Positions 9,299 through 16,503 of a stretch of DNA of 64,000 nt are shown here, in pieces (the stretch's first letter is position 1; the number at the start of each line of letters is the position of its first letter). This stretch comes from Shinella curvata (GTDB lineage: Bacteria > Pseudomonadota > Alphaproteobacteria > Rhizobiales > Rhizobiaceae), in contig NZ_JALJCJ010000009.1 in assembly GCF_022899935.1 (NCBI RefSeq), positions 1 to 64,000 of the forward strand. Direction: 5' to 3'. Under the pieces are notes generated by a model, which worked only from the letters and a program-made list of their open reading frames with translations, was not told the origin of the DNA and searched no databases. Made by a program: the position numbers and the translations under genes.

Positions 9299-9567
9299 TC
9301 GGATTTCTGAGGCAGTGGATTGAAAATCGCCGGATTATACGCCGCCGTTGGCAGGAGGACGCTAGGCGGCTTGCCGCCGCGGACCCAGTCAACGCCTATT
9401 ACGAGGCGCAGCGAAGAGCCGCGCGCAGTCGCGCGCGAGGGCATGCCAACGAATACTGGCATTGGGCTAAGGTCGCCAGCGAAGTCGCTCGAATTGAGTC
9501 GTGTGCCGAAATGGACTTCGAGGTCGTCAAGGCGATCGCCGATCAGGAAAACGCTGATCGGCGCTGA
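9295..9567 (+). CDS. Small basic protein, end of exonuclease-DUF429 operon
   Basis: A 90-aa protein rich in Arg and Ala with a predicted long helix (RRWQEDARRLAAADP) and no recognised domain. The start codon overlaps the DUF429 stop in an ATGA, which implies translational coupling and supports that it is real. The base and codon use matches its neighbours. No function can be given. Confidence 0.6.
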   Translation: MIGFLRQWIENRRIIRRRWQEDARRLAAADPVNAYYEAQRRAARSRARGHANEYWHWAKVASEVARIESCAEMDFEVVKAIADQENADRR

Positions 9568-9620
9568 ATACGTGGGTGGCGCTTCACGGGCAGTAAGTCA
9601 TCGAGTGTTTTCAAGTGCTT

Positions 9621-9671
9621 GATGAGTTTAACAGATGGGACATTGGTTCGATTCCTTTCAAGGCGAAGACG
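9621..9671 (+). repeat. tRNA-like (D-arm/T-arm) intergenic element, copy A
   Basis: After the operon end, the sequence carries GGTTCGATTCC (9645-9655), a textbook T-arm loop, followed by TCAAGGCGAAGACG (9658-9671). Upstream bases resemble a degenerate D-arm. No anticodon arm fits between, so this is not a functional tRNA. The same string TCAAGGCGAAGACG occurs at 52425-52438, and related T-arm/TCAAG elements occur at 11801, 12626 and 28000, all on the same strand. Confidence 0.45.
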
Positions 9672-9781
9672 CTGGCAAGGCATCTTGATCGAGCCATCTC
9701 CGGGTCACTCGTAACGACGGCTTTGCGCCAGAAGTGGACATAGCTACCGCTGCAAATGGCGCGGTGGTGTGCGACAACGCA

Positions 9782-10657
9782 TCAGTTCTGCCGGAGGCTT
9801 TTGACATCGCGGGCTGGAGGTATACCGAACATCCTAGTGTATTCACGGGTGAACTGCGAGAGGCTCTGGTAGCCTACCGTAAGAGCGACAACGCTCACGT
9901 TTCCAGGGGATGCGAACAGCATCCGGCGGCCTTCGTAAAGCCGGATGTGCTTCTGATACTGGAGCGCCGAGAGACCGACGCTGGCTTTGAAAGCCCGATG
10001 AAACGCGGAAACACTCATTCCTGCCATCTTTGCGAGCTGTTCGGCTCGGAACGGCGCGGTGTAGTTTTTTCTGATCCAGGCAAGGACCGCTCTGATCCGG
10101 GAGAAGCGGCTATCAACGCTCGCCACCTGTCGAAGGATCGCTCCTTGCGGGCCGAGAAGCAGTCTGAACAGGATTTCGCGTTCCAACATCGGAGCCATCA
10201 CGCCGATCTCATGGGGCCTGTCTGCCAGATGTAGCAATCGGGTCCAAGCATTGAGCAGGTCTTCACTCGCGCGATAGACGTTAAAGGTACGCGTCTGATT
10301 CATCTCAACCTGTTCACCCGCGTCCTTCATTAGCTCCGCAACTGCCGCACTTTTGAATGTCAAACTCAGAGCAAGGTAAGGCGCAGACGGACTAGCCTGA
10401 ACCACTTCCCCGACAACAGGAAGCTCCACGGATGCGATGAACGTGTCCCCCGGCCCGTACTCCAAAACCTCGCTGCCAATCGAGAGCCGTTTCCTCCCCT
10501 GCAGGATCAGGCTAACCAAGGGCTGGTATATCTCCGGAAAAAGTTCGGTGGGCTCACGAACGTTGAGGATGTCCACGCGCGGGACGGCCGTTTGAGTGAC
10601 AGCGCCTGTGGACCTCTCCAGCGCGAAGTTCTTCAGGTTTTCCAAGGTCTGGCTCAT
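9782..10657 (-). CDS. AraC-family transcriptional regulator
   Basis: A 291-aa regulator. Residues about 15-165 form an AraC_N-type cupin sensor region (PLVSLILQGRKRL, YGPGDTFIASVELPV) and the last 100 residues hold two helix-turn-helix motifs (AEQLAKMAGMSVSAFHRAF and VALTVGYQSLSQFTREYTR) ending in FGIPPARD. The open frame extends much further upstream, into sequence antisense to the SDR gene; the ATG at 10657 is chosen because homology to the family begins there. It is divergent from the short-chain dehydrogenase and most likely controls it. Confidence 0.88.
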   Translation of the reverse strand: MSQTLENLKNFALERSTGAVTQTAVPRVDILNVREPTELFPEIYQPLVSLILQGRKRLSIGSEVLEYGPGDTFIASVELPVVGEVVQASPSAPYLALSLTFKSAAVAELMKDAGEQVEMNQTRTFNVYRASEDLLNAWTRLLHLADRPHEIGVMAPMLEREILFRLLLGPQGAILRQVASVDSRFSRIRAVLAWIRKNYTAPFRAEQLAKMAGMSVSAFHRAFKASVGLSALQYQKHIRLYEGRRMLFASPGNVSVVALTVGYQSLSQFTREYTRMFGIPPARDVKSLRQN

Positions 10658-10820
10658 AAATCGTCCATCGCACGATGAGGTTGGCAGATCAACTCGGAAA
10701 GCTGGATTGTGCAAATAACAGGTCGGATCGGACACGCGAAAAGGTCGTTGTCGGTCTAATCCTTGTGAATGCCGGACCCATATCGGGGACCCTGCGTTGC
10801 AGCGAATAAGGATGCTTCGA

Positions 10821-11552
10821 ATGGAATTGAAAGACGCAATCGTCATGATCACGGGAGCTTCGTCCGGTATAGGCGAGGCCACAGCACGCGCGGCTTCTGC
10901 GGCCGGAGCGAAGCTTGTCCTGCTAGCCCGTCGAAAGGACCGTCTCGCTTCACTCGCCGAAGAACTCGGGAACGCGCTAGCAATCGAATGCGATGTCACA
11001 AGGCCTGAACGGGTGGAAGCCGCAGTTCGAATTGCGGTCGAGGAGTTTGGCCATATAGACGTTCTCGTCAACAATGCGGGACAAGGGCTCCACGCTGACA
11101 TCGGCGATATCGCCGCGGATGACTTCCGGGCATTGCTCGACCTGAACACGGTCGCACCGCTGGTCACGATGCAAGCCGTCATCCCAGGGATGCGTGAACG
11201 TGGTCGCGGAAGCATCATCAACGTGAGTTCTGGCGCAACGCTTGCGGTCTATGCAGGCTCGGCGGCGTACACGAGCTCGAAAGCAGCGCTCAACATGCTC
11301 TCAAGTGTAGCTCGCCTGGAGCTAGCCGACCTCGGCATCCTAGTCTCCACGATCCATCCCTCGATCACCAGCACGGAGTTTTACGGTTCGGTAAGGTCTG
11401 GCGTCGGTAAGGCGAAAACGCAGGAAATGCAAACCCGGTCGATAGCTCACTCCCCCGATCTCGTGGCCAATGCGATCATCTCACTTGTTCGCAGCGGCGA
11501 GGCCGAACGAGACCTCGTCCCTGAATTATACGGTGGGACTTTCAAAGGCTAA
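10821..11552 (+). CDS. Short-chain dehydrogenase/reductase
   Basis: A classical SDR of about 243 aa. It has the cofactor motif TGASSGIG near residue 12, NNAG near residue 85, a catalytic Ser (NVSSGA) and the YTSSK catalytic Tyr-x-x-x-Lys. The Asp/Arg pattern after strand 2 (LARRKDRL) fits NADP preference. MELKDAIV at 10821 is taken as the start; an upstream in-frame ATG at 10797 lacks homology. It shares a promoter region with the divergent AraC gene. The substrate is unknown. Confidence 0.88.
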   Translation: MELKDAIVMITGASSGIGEATARAASAAGAKLVLLARRKDRLASLAEELGNALAIECDVTRPERVEAAVRIAVEEFGHIDVLVNNAGQGLHADIGDIAADDFRALLDLNTVAPLVTMQAVIPGMRERGRGSIINVSSGATLAVYAGSAAYTSSKAALNMLSSVARLELADLGILVSTIHPSITSTEFYGSVRSGVGKAKTQEMQTRSIAHSPDLVANAIISLVRSGEAERDLVPELYGGTFKG

Positions 11553-11640
11553 GCCGTAAGGGCAAATAGCGGCTTCGGCCCGCGCCAGTTGCCGATGATG
11601 GGCCACGATCAGACGGAATGACCGCTAAGGGCCAATGGCG

Positions 11641-11727
11641 GAAGTCGGCGAGGCATCGGTTCGTCCGCGTTTGTTGACCTTTTTCGGTAAGCGGACCGTA
11701 TGGAGACGGTGCCATATCAGCCGTTCC
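11641..11727 (+). repeat. Dispersed intergenic repeat, copy 1
   Basis: About 87 bases here align with 47701-47790: both have GTCGGCGAGGC near the start, GTCCGC, CCTT.TTCGG.AAGCGGACC in the middle and ATATC.G.CGTTCC at the end. Neither copy is coding. The first 90 bases of the 375-base gap before the toxin-antitoxin pair (11553-11640) show nothing else. Confidence 0.45.
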
Positions 11728-11770
11728 GCAGAGGGCAGGCCGCCGCACGCCGCTGAGAAATTTCAGTGCG

Positions 11771-11820
11771 TTAGGTCTAGTCAAACCAGTGGGGCGAGCG
11801 TTCGAATCCATTCAAGAGCG
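11771..11820 (+). repeat. tRNA-like element, copy B
   Basis: CGTTCGAATCC (11799-11809) matches a T-loop and is followed by ATTCAAGAGCG, a variant of the TCAAGGCG tail seen in the other copies. The preceding 25 bases (from TCTAGTCAAACCAGTGG) can be read as a weak D-arm. Too degenerate to be a tRNA. Confidence 0.35.
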
Positions 11821-11890
11821 GGACATCTTACAGGTCGGATGCCCACCTCGTTAATGAGTGGCTTGCAGTTTTGCAGCGCCCTGTATATTT

Positions 11891-11927
11891 TGATATCAAA
11901 GAAATCACTTGTTTGGAGGTGATATCA
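11891..11927 (+). promoter_or_regulatory. Twin TGATATCA palindromes: autoregulatory operator of the TA pair
   Basis: TGATATCA occurs at 11891-11898 and again at 11920-11927, 29 bases apart (about three helical turns), the second directly before the antitoxin ATG and overlapping the distance from the strong Shine-Dalgarno GGAGGT. A TATATT at 11884-11889 may be the -10. Antitoxins of this family repress their own promoter by binding such paired palindromes. Confidence 0.6.
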
Positions 11928-12182
11928 ATGCCCGCGGTAACCATTCGAAACCTCTCTGACGAAACACATCGTGCTCTGCGGGTGCGAGCCGCTCATCATG
12001 GTCGGAGCACCGAAGCTGAAATCCGTGACATTCTCGAGGCCGCTGTTCGTCCTCATGAACGAGTTAAGCTTGGCTCGTTGCTGACCGCTATTGGTCGAGA
12101 CGCCGAGCTTTCCGAAAGCGACATTGAAGCCCTGCAGAAAAGTCGCGATAAGACACCAGCTGAACCGATGACCTTTGAATGA
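11928..12182 (+). CDS. FitA/StbC-like ribbon-helix-helix antitoxin
   Basis: An 84-aa antitoxin. The N-terminal half (VTIRNLSDETHRALRVRAA then GRSTEAEIRDIL) is the ribbon-helix-helix DNA-binding domain of the FitA-like/StbC family, and the C-terminal tail would wrap the toxin. The start is set by GGAGGT 8 bases upstream of the ATG at 11928. It overlaps the toxin gene by 4 bases (ATGA). Probably neutralises the PIN toxin and represses the operon through the TGATATCA sites. Confidence 0.88.
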   Translation: MPAVTIRNLSDETHRALRVRAAHHGRSTEAEIRDILEAAVRPHERVKLGSLLTAIGRDAELSESDIEALQKSRDKTPAEPMTFE

Positions 12183-12598
12183 TCTTGCTGGACACCAATC
12201 TTATATCCGAACCTTGGAAGCCAGTTCCTGATCAGGCAGTGATCGCTTGGTTGGACGACCAAGCTATCGAAACGCTGTTCCTCTCGGCAATAACGATTGC
12301 TGAACTTCGTTTCGGTATCGCTGCTATGCCCTCAGGGAAACGGCAAACCATCCTTCGCGACCGCCTTGAGGACGAAGTGCTGCCCCACTTTTCCGAGCGG
12401 ATCGTGTCCTTTGACCTCGCTGCTTCTCAGTCTTATTCCGAACTGATGGCGCGCGCTCGAATAGCTGGGAAAGCGATCGGCACGGCTGATGGTTACATTG
12501 CAGCCACCGCGGCAGCAAACGGCCTCGCGATTGCAACTCGCGACACAAGCCCTTTTGAGGCTGCTGGGCTCAAAGTGATTAATCCTTGGTCCAGATAA
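12179..12598 (+). CDS. PIN-domain ribonuclease toxin, VapC/FitB type
   Basis: A 139-aa PIN-domain protein. It has LLDTNLISE at the N-terminus (first Asp), TIAELRFG (Glu), GTADGYIAATA (Asp) and ATRDTSPF (Asp), the full set of acidic residues for Mg-dependent RNA cleavage. VapC toxins cut tRNA or rRNA when freed from antitoxin. It is translationally coupled to the antitoxin gene. Nothing suggests inactivation. Confidence 0.92.
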   Translation: MILLDTNLISEPWKPVPDQAVIAWLDDQAIETLFLSAITIAELRFGIAAMPSGKRQTILRDRLEDEVLPHFSERIVSFDLAASQSYSELMARARIAGKAIGTADGYIAATAAANGLAIATRDTSPFEAAGLKVINPWSR

Positions 12599-12645
12599 TC
12601 AGAGAATGTATTTAGGTGTCGTGAGTTCGCATCTCATCAAGGTGT
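12585..12645 (+). repeat. tRNA-like element, copy C
   Basis: It starts over the end of the toxin gene with CTTGGTCCAGATA and ends with CGTGAGTTCGCATCTCATCAAGG. GTGAG-TTCGCAT-CTCAT folds as a 5-bp T-arm with a 7-base loop. It aligns over about 60 bases with 52379-52438 (GGTCCAGATA...CGTGAGTTC.AT..CATCAAGG). Confidence 0.45.
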
Positions 12646-12705
12646 AAGAACTCGGAAGCGCTAGCATTGAGTGCTCCAATTTGCTCAGGCCTGAAGCCAA
12701 CTGGC

Positions 12706-13581
12706 TTAGGTCGAGCCGATTGCTTTGACTTCTACGGCCACGTCCATTGACGGGAAGGCATCCGTCGCGCCGTTGAAACTACCTGAAACCGGAACCGCCT
12801 GGGCGATGTCGCGGCTCACAGCTACCGGGATCAGGTTAGCGCCGCCCACACTGCGGTTTGTAGGATCGAATGTGATCCAGCCAGCGCCCGGAACGAAGAC
12901 TTCTGCCCAGGCGTGCGTTGATCCTTGGTCCGTCGACCCGGTGAGCGAACTGTCCGGATTGAACAGATAGCCTGAGACGATCCGGGCGCCAAAGCCCAGG
13001 CTGCGCGCCGTTTCGGCGAATAACACAGCGAAGTCCCTACAGGAGCCCCAACCCCGATCAAGAGTGATTAGCGGCGCCTGCGTGCCTTGCTCTTCCCGAC
13101 TTTGGTAAGAGATACAGGAAGTAATACCAAGGCTGATATCCTTGAGGAGAGACAGCGTATCCGTCGGTCTTCCGGCGACGAAGCCGCGCGCCCATGTCTC
13201 AAGCCGCTGCTGGACATCGTCATACTGCTGAACGGTTAGCGCGCCGAGGTCAGTCCAATCGTTGTCGGGGTAGAGGAAAGGATAGTTTATTGCCGACGCC
13301 GCAACGTCGAAGACGGGCCATGCAGACGCCGTCAGATCCACAGTCGCCGAGCTCTCAACAACAAGGCTGTCACTGCGGGTTTGGAATGTCGCTGAAGCGA
13401 TCGTGTTGCCGAATACGTCGTTCGACCAGTTCAGCACAGCCTCGGGGAAAATGGAAATCTCATGGCTCAGCAGCCTGAGCTCGCGTCCTTCACGTGGCCT
13501 GAGCATAAGGCGGTGCGGCGACAGCGACACGGTCTCTCGAAAGCTGTAGGTCGTACGATGATGAATGTTGAGCACCGGCAT
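12706..13581 (-). CDS. Transglutaminase-like cysteine protease family protein
   Basis: A 291-aa protein with an N-terminal beta-rich Bact_transglu_N domain (LNIHHRTTYSFRE, PHRLMLRPREGREL) and a transglutaminase core with the catalytic triad: Cys in GWGSCRDFAVLF, His in STHAWAEVF and Asp in ITFDPTN. No signal peptide is seen, so it acts in the cytoplasm. Family members are proteases or amide-forming enzymes of unknown target. The ATG at 13581 is preceded by AGGG; the open frame runs further but without homology. It lies 85 bases downstream of the esterase gene, same strand. Confidence 0.85.
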   Translation of the reverse strand: MPVLNIHHRTTYSFRETVSLSPHRLMLRPREGRELRLLSHEISIFPEAVLNWSNDVFGNTIASATFQTRSDSLVVESSATVDLTASAWPVFDVAASAINYPFLYPDNDWTDLGALTVQQYDDVQQRLETWARGFVAGRPTDTLSLLKDISLGITSCISYQSREEQGTQAPLITLDRGWGSCRDFAVLFAETARSLGFGARIVSGYLFNPDSSLTGSTDQGSTHAWAEVFVPGAGWITFDPTNRSVGGANLIPVAVSRDIAQAVPVSGSFNGATDAFPSMDVAVEVKAIGST

Positions 13582-13666
13582 GGAAACGGACCCTAAAAGC
13601 TGATGGGGAGGCCGCTGCCCCTGAGGGCAGGGCAAAGGCCTAACTTCCGCGCGCCGCACCGGCTCC

Positions 13667-14767
13667 TCAACGCATCAGTCCGGCAGCCCGAAGAGCGTCG
13701 TTGATCGCCTTGCCGATGCCTTGTTCGTCTCGACCTCCCGCTTTTCGAACCAAGCCTGGTTTTGCATACGCCATTGCCTTGGCAATGACAGCTTCAATGC
13801 CTGAGGGCGCGGCGGTGTGCTGCGGGCTGGGCTCGTATGCGCCTTCGGCAATGGCGACATCAGCATCATCGGCAAGCCCCCAACCCCTGGCGATACGCGC
13901 GGTCGAGGAGATGCCTGCCTCCAGCATGAACGGCCCGGAATTTCCCAGTGGAGTTTCAGCCGAAAATGACAAAGGAACACCATGGGCCATGCCCTTGATA
14001 AGATAGACTTCGATGACCTGTTTGCCGCTTTCGTCGAGCCAGACCTTCCGAGTATGGCCATTGATGGACTCGATCACATCCGGCGTGTCGGAGATATGGG
14101 ACACGCCAGCCCACTGATGGACGATCTGCGCGGCATTGACCGCCTTAACCGTGTGATCGTGTGTTCCATGCCACACTGAGATGCGTGGGCAGGACCCCGA
14201 GCCAGATGCTGCGGTCCTCAATGCCGACTGCATCTGGCTGACGCTCGGGGCCTTTTGACCCCGCATCCGTTCGAAAGCCTGGGCCACCCCTGAGGCCGTG
14301 CCATAAGGCAGCCCGCCGATGATTGCTCCACCCGCAAACAATTCGGGATATGTCGCCAGCATGACGTTCGCCATCGCACCTCCGGCCGACAGCCCAGTAA
14401 CAAAGATTTTGCCAGTATCCATGCCGTGTGACTCGACCACATGTGCGATCATTTGCCGGATCGAAAGAGCTTCGCCCGCGTTACGCCGGATATCGTCAGG
14501 CTCAAACCAGTTGAAACATAGGTTGGCGTTGTTGGCGCGCTGTTGCTCCGGGAAGAGGACCGCAAATCCCTTCTCTTCCGCCAGCTTCGACCAACCTGAC
14601 CCGTGATCATACGTGGCTGCGTTCTGCGTGCATCCGTGCAGGACGACCACAAGCGGCGTATTGGGAGCGAAAATGGTCGGCAGATAAAGCCAGCACTTCA
14701 GCATGCCGGGGTTCGAACCGAAGTTCTTCAGCTCGATCAGCTCGCGTGCGTTCCTGCGTTGCGTCAC
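13667..14767 (-). CDS. PHB depolymerase-family esterase
   Basis: A 366-aa alpha/beta hydrolase of the PHB depolymerase/feruloyl esterase family. VVVLHGCTQNAATYD is the oxyanion-hole region, GLSAGGAM holds the nucleophile Ser, and SVWHGTHDHTV and MAHGVPL supply the Asp and His region. No signal peptide is seen, so it may act on intracellular polyester or esters. It starts with GTG at 14767 behind AAGGAG; an ATG two bases upstream is out of frame. The last 70 residues are Ala-rich linker and a small helical tail. Confidence 0.87.
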   Translation of the reverse strand: MTQRRNARELIELKNFGSNPGMLKCWLYLPTIFAPNTPLVVVLHGCTQNAATYDHGSGWSKLAEEKGFAVLFPEQQRANNANLCFNWFEPDDIRRNAGEALSIRQMIAHVVESHGMDTGKIFVTGLSAGGAMANVMLATYPELFAGGAIIGGLPYGTASGVAQAFERMRGQKAPSVSQMQSALRTAASGSGSCPRISVWHGTHDHTVKAVNAAQIVHQWAGVSHISDTPDVIESINGHTRKVWLDESGKQVIEVYLIKGMAHGVPLSFSAETPLGNSGPFMLEAGISSTARIARGWGLADDADVAIAEGAYEPSPQHTAAPSGIEAVIAKAMAYAKPGLVRKAGGRDEQGIGKAINDALRAAGLMR

Positions 14768-14879
14768 ATCCGTCTCCTTTGCCCAAATTGGGCTCTAGCA
14801 CTACAAATGGTTACGAATGCTGCGCTGCACAAATTTATTTACGAGAATTTTTGGTCGGACAAGTTTTCGAAACACACGA

Positions 14880-15917
14880 CTATGCTTTTGATGCGACACC
14901 AGCGGCTTCACGAAACGAAATCAGCCTCCGGCTTCTTTCGTCCCACAGGACCAGCTTCACGCATTGGAGGCTCTGCCAAAGGGTAATCCTGCCTAACTCC
15001 CCGAGCTCGGGATGGTTTCGAAGGACATCTGGCAAGCGATAATAGGGGACTTTGCTGGAGAGATGATGCACGTGGTGAATGCCAATGTTGCCGGTCAGCC
15101 AACGCAGCGGACGCGGCAGATCATAATGCGATGCACCGTGCAGAGCGGCTTTTGGAAACTGCCATTCCGGCTTTTTCGACCAGTGTGTCTCCTCGAATTG
15201 ATGCTGCACATAAAAAAGCCAAACGCCGATCGATCCTGCCAGGAGAACAATCGGGAGGTGGACAAGAAGGAAAGAGACCGGGCCGATCGCCCAGACCAGA
15301 AGCGCAGCGATCCCCATCACCGCAGCGTTCGTAGCCATGGTCGACATCCAAGGAAGTAAGCCGTCGCGCATCATTCCGACCGGCAGGCGTTGCTGGAACA
15401 GGAACAGCCAGGCCGGACCGATGCCGAACATGACGAGGGGATGCCGGTAGAGGCGGTATCGAAGCCGTCCCCACCACGACCGTTCGAAGTATTCGGTTAC
15501 GGTCAAAGTGGTGATGTCACCAACGCCGCGCTCATCGAGATTTCCCGCCGAGGCGTGGTGGCTGGCGTGCGCTCTGCGCCAGTAGTCGTAAGGGGTCAGG
15601 GTGAGAACACCGAGAACACGTCCTGTCCAATCGTCCAAGCGCCTGCGAGCAAAGAAGGAGCCATGGCCGCAGTCGTGCTGGATCATGAACAGCCGCAACA
15701 GAAACCCCGCCGCCGGAACGATCAGGATCAATCCTGCCCAGATGCCGTAATGAACCGCCAACCACGTCAGTGTCCAGAAGGCGGCAAAAGGTAGAGCTGT
15801 AACTGCCAGCTCGAAGATGCTGCGGCCGGCATGCGGCGTGCGATATTGGGCAAGGATCTTCAACCAGGCCTTTTCGTCTGCAATCTCAGGGTTGGGAATA
15901 CTTGATATTGCGTTCAT
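14880..15917 (-). CDS. Membrane fatty acid desaturase
   Basis: A 345-aa integral membrane di-iron desaturase. The three histidine boxes are HDCGHGSFF, HASHH and HHVHH, with about four to five hydrophobic segments between them. It probably introduces a double bond into acyl lipids of the inner membrane, as in DesA/omega-6 types; regiospecificity cannot be told. The start overlaps the stop of the upstream small gene (ATGA), so the two are cotranslated. Confidence 0.88.
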   Translation of the reverse strand: MNAISSIPNPEIADEKAWLKILAQYRTPHAGRSIFELAVTALPFAAFWTLTWLAVHYGIWAGLILIVPAAGFLLRLFMIQHDCGHGSFFARRRLDDWTGRVLGVLTLTPYDYWRRAHASHHASAGNLDERGVGDITTLTVTEYFERSWWGRLRYRLYRHPLVMFGIGPAWLFLFQQRLPVGMMRDGLLPWMSTMATNAAVMGIAALLVWAIGPVSFLLVHLPIVLLAGSIGVWLFYVQHQFEETHWSKKPEWQFPKAALHGASHYDLPRPLRWLTGNIGIHHVHHLSSKVPYYRLPDVLRNHPELGELGRITLWQSLQCVKLVLWDERSRRLISFREAAGVASKA

Positions 15918-16117
15918 TGTTGCTGGCCAGCCTTCTGCAGAGCTGCTGCCCGATAGAAATGCTCAGCGTGCTGATAGAGGTTTTCTGCCTGGACGCGATC
16001 GCCGGTTTGGGCAGCTTCGCGGGCCAGAACGATATATTGCTCATACCGCCTCGTCAGGTTCTGCCAATTCGGCGTCGCGGCAGCCGCCGCGCTGGCAGGT
16101 GATGGCCTTTTGGTCAA
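15914..16117 (-). CDS. Small DUF4167-like protein upstream of desaturase
   Basis: A 67-aa protein whose core (RRYEQYIVLAREAAQTGD, then AENLYQHAEHFYR) matches the conserved helical pair of the alphaproteobacterial DUF4167 family, but it lacks the usual long tail and N-terminal basic region. The only in-frame start candidates are TTG at 16117 and a weaker ATT further up; neither has a good ribosome site, so the 5' end may be truncated. It overlaps the desaturase by 4 bases. Confidence 0.55.
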   Translation of the reverse strand: MTKRPSPASAAAAATPNWQNLTRRYEQYIVLAREAAQTGDRVQAENLYQHAEHFYRAAALQKAGQQQ

Positions 16118-16470
16118 AGAGCGGGCGTTTTGGCGTGGTGGATTCAGAAGAACAATTCAAGCCGCTATCAGGCTTGCTCCATGAACGATGTGATTTCAGG
16201 AATAATCGATCGTGACTTCTGCTGGCCTGCAGGCCAGTAACGTTGCGTTTGGCTCTGCGTCGCAGTCCAGCTCGTATGAGCCTGCATTGCGGTTGTTTGA
16301 TGTCGCAACCGGTGAATGGTTGTAGCGATGCTTCGCAGATTATCGTCGCCAGCCACCAATCCATGCGTGGCGAATGCGCTTCCGCACCGCTCGATAGCAG
16401 CAATGAACACGCGTCCGTCCGCTGGCGACGTTGCGTCGAGATACTTTCCTAGAGGCATGCGTGCATCGAG
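16118..16470. other. Intergenic stretch downstream of katE
   Basis: About 350 bases without a convincing gene. A minus-strand frame 16168-16458 (96 codons, starting MPLGKYLDA) is open but has no ribosome site and no recognised motif. I see no repeat here. Confidence 0.3.
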
Positions 16471-16500
16471 GGAGTGGCGCGGTACGACACCGCGCCCTCC
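16471..16500 (-). terminator. Hairpin after katE
   Basis: On the minus strand GGCGCGGT-GTCGT-ACCGCGCC, extended by GGAG/CTCC, forms a very strong hairpin starting 4 bases after the katE stop. There is no T-run after it, so it may end transcription weakly or protect the mRNA 3' end. Confidence 0.5.
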
Positions 16501-16503
16501 ATA

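Noticed and set aside
10658..11221. N-terminal extension of the AraC gene to 479 residues
   Set aside because: The extension is antisense to the SDR gene and has no homology; AraC_N starts at 10657.
11553..11927. CRISPR-like or tandem repeat array
   Set aside because: The region has single copies of two dispersed repeats and a twin palindrome, no regular repeat-spacer pattern.
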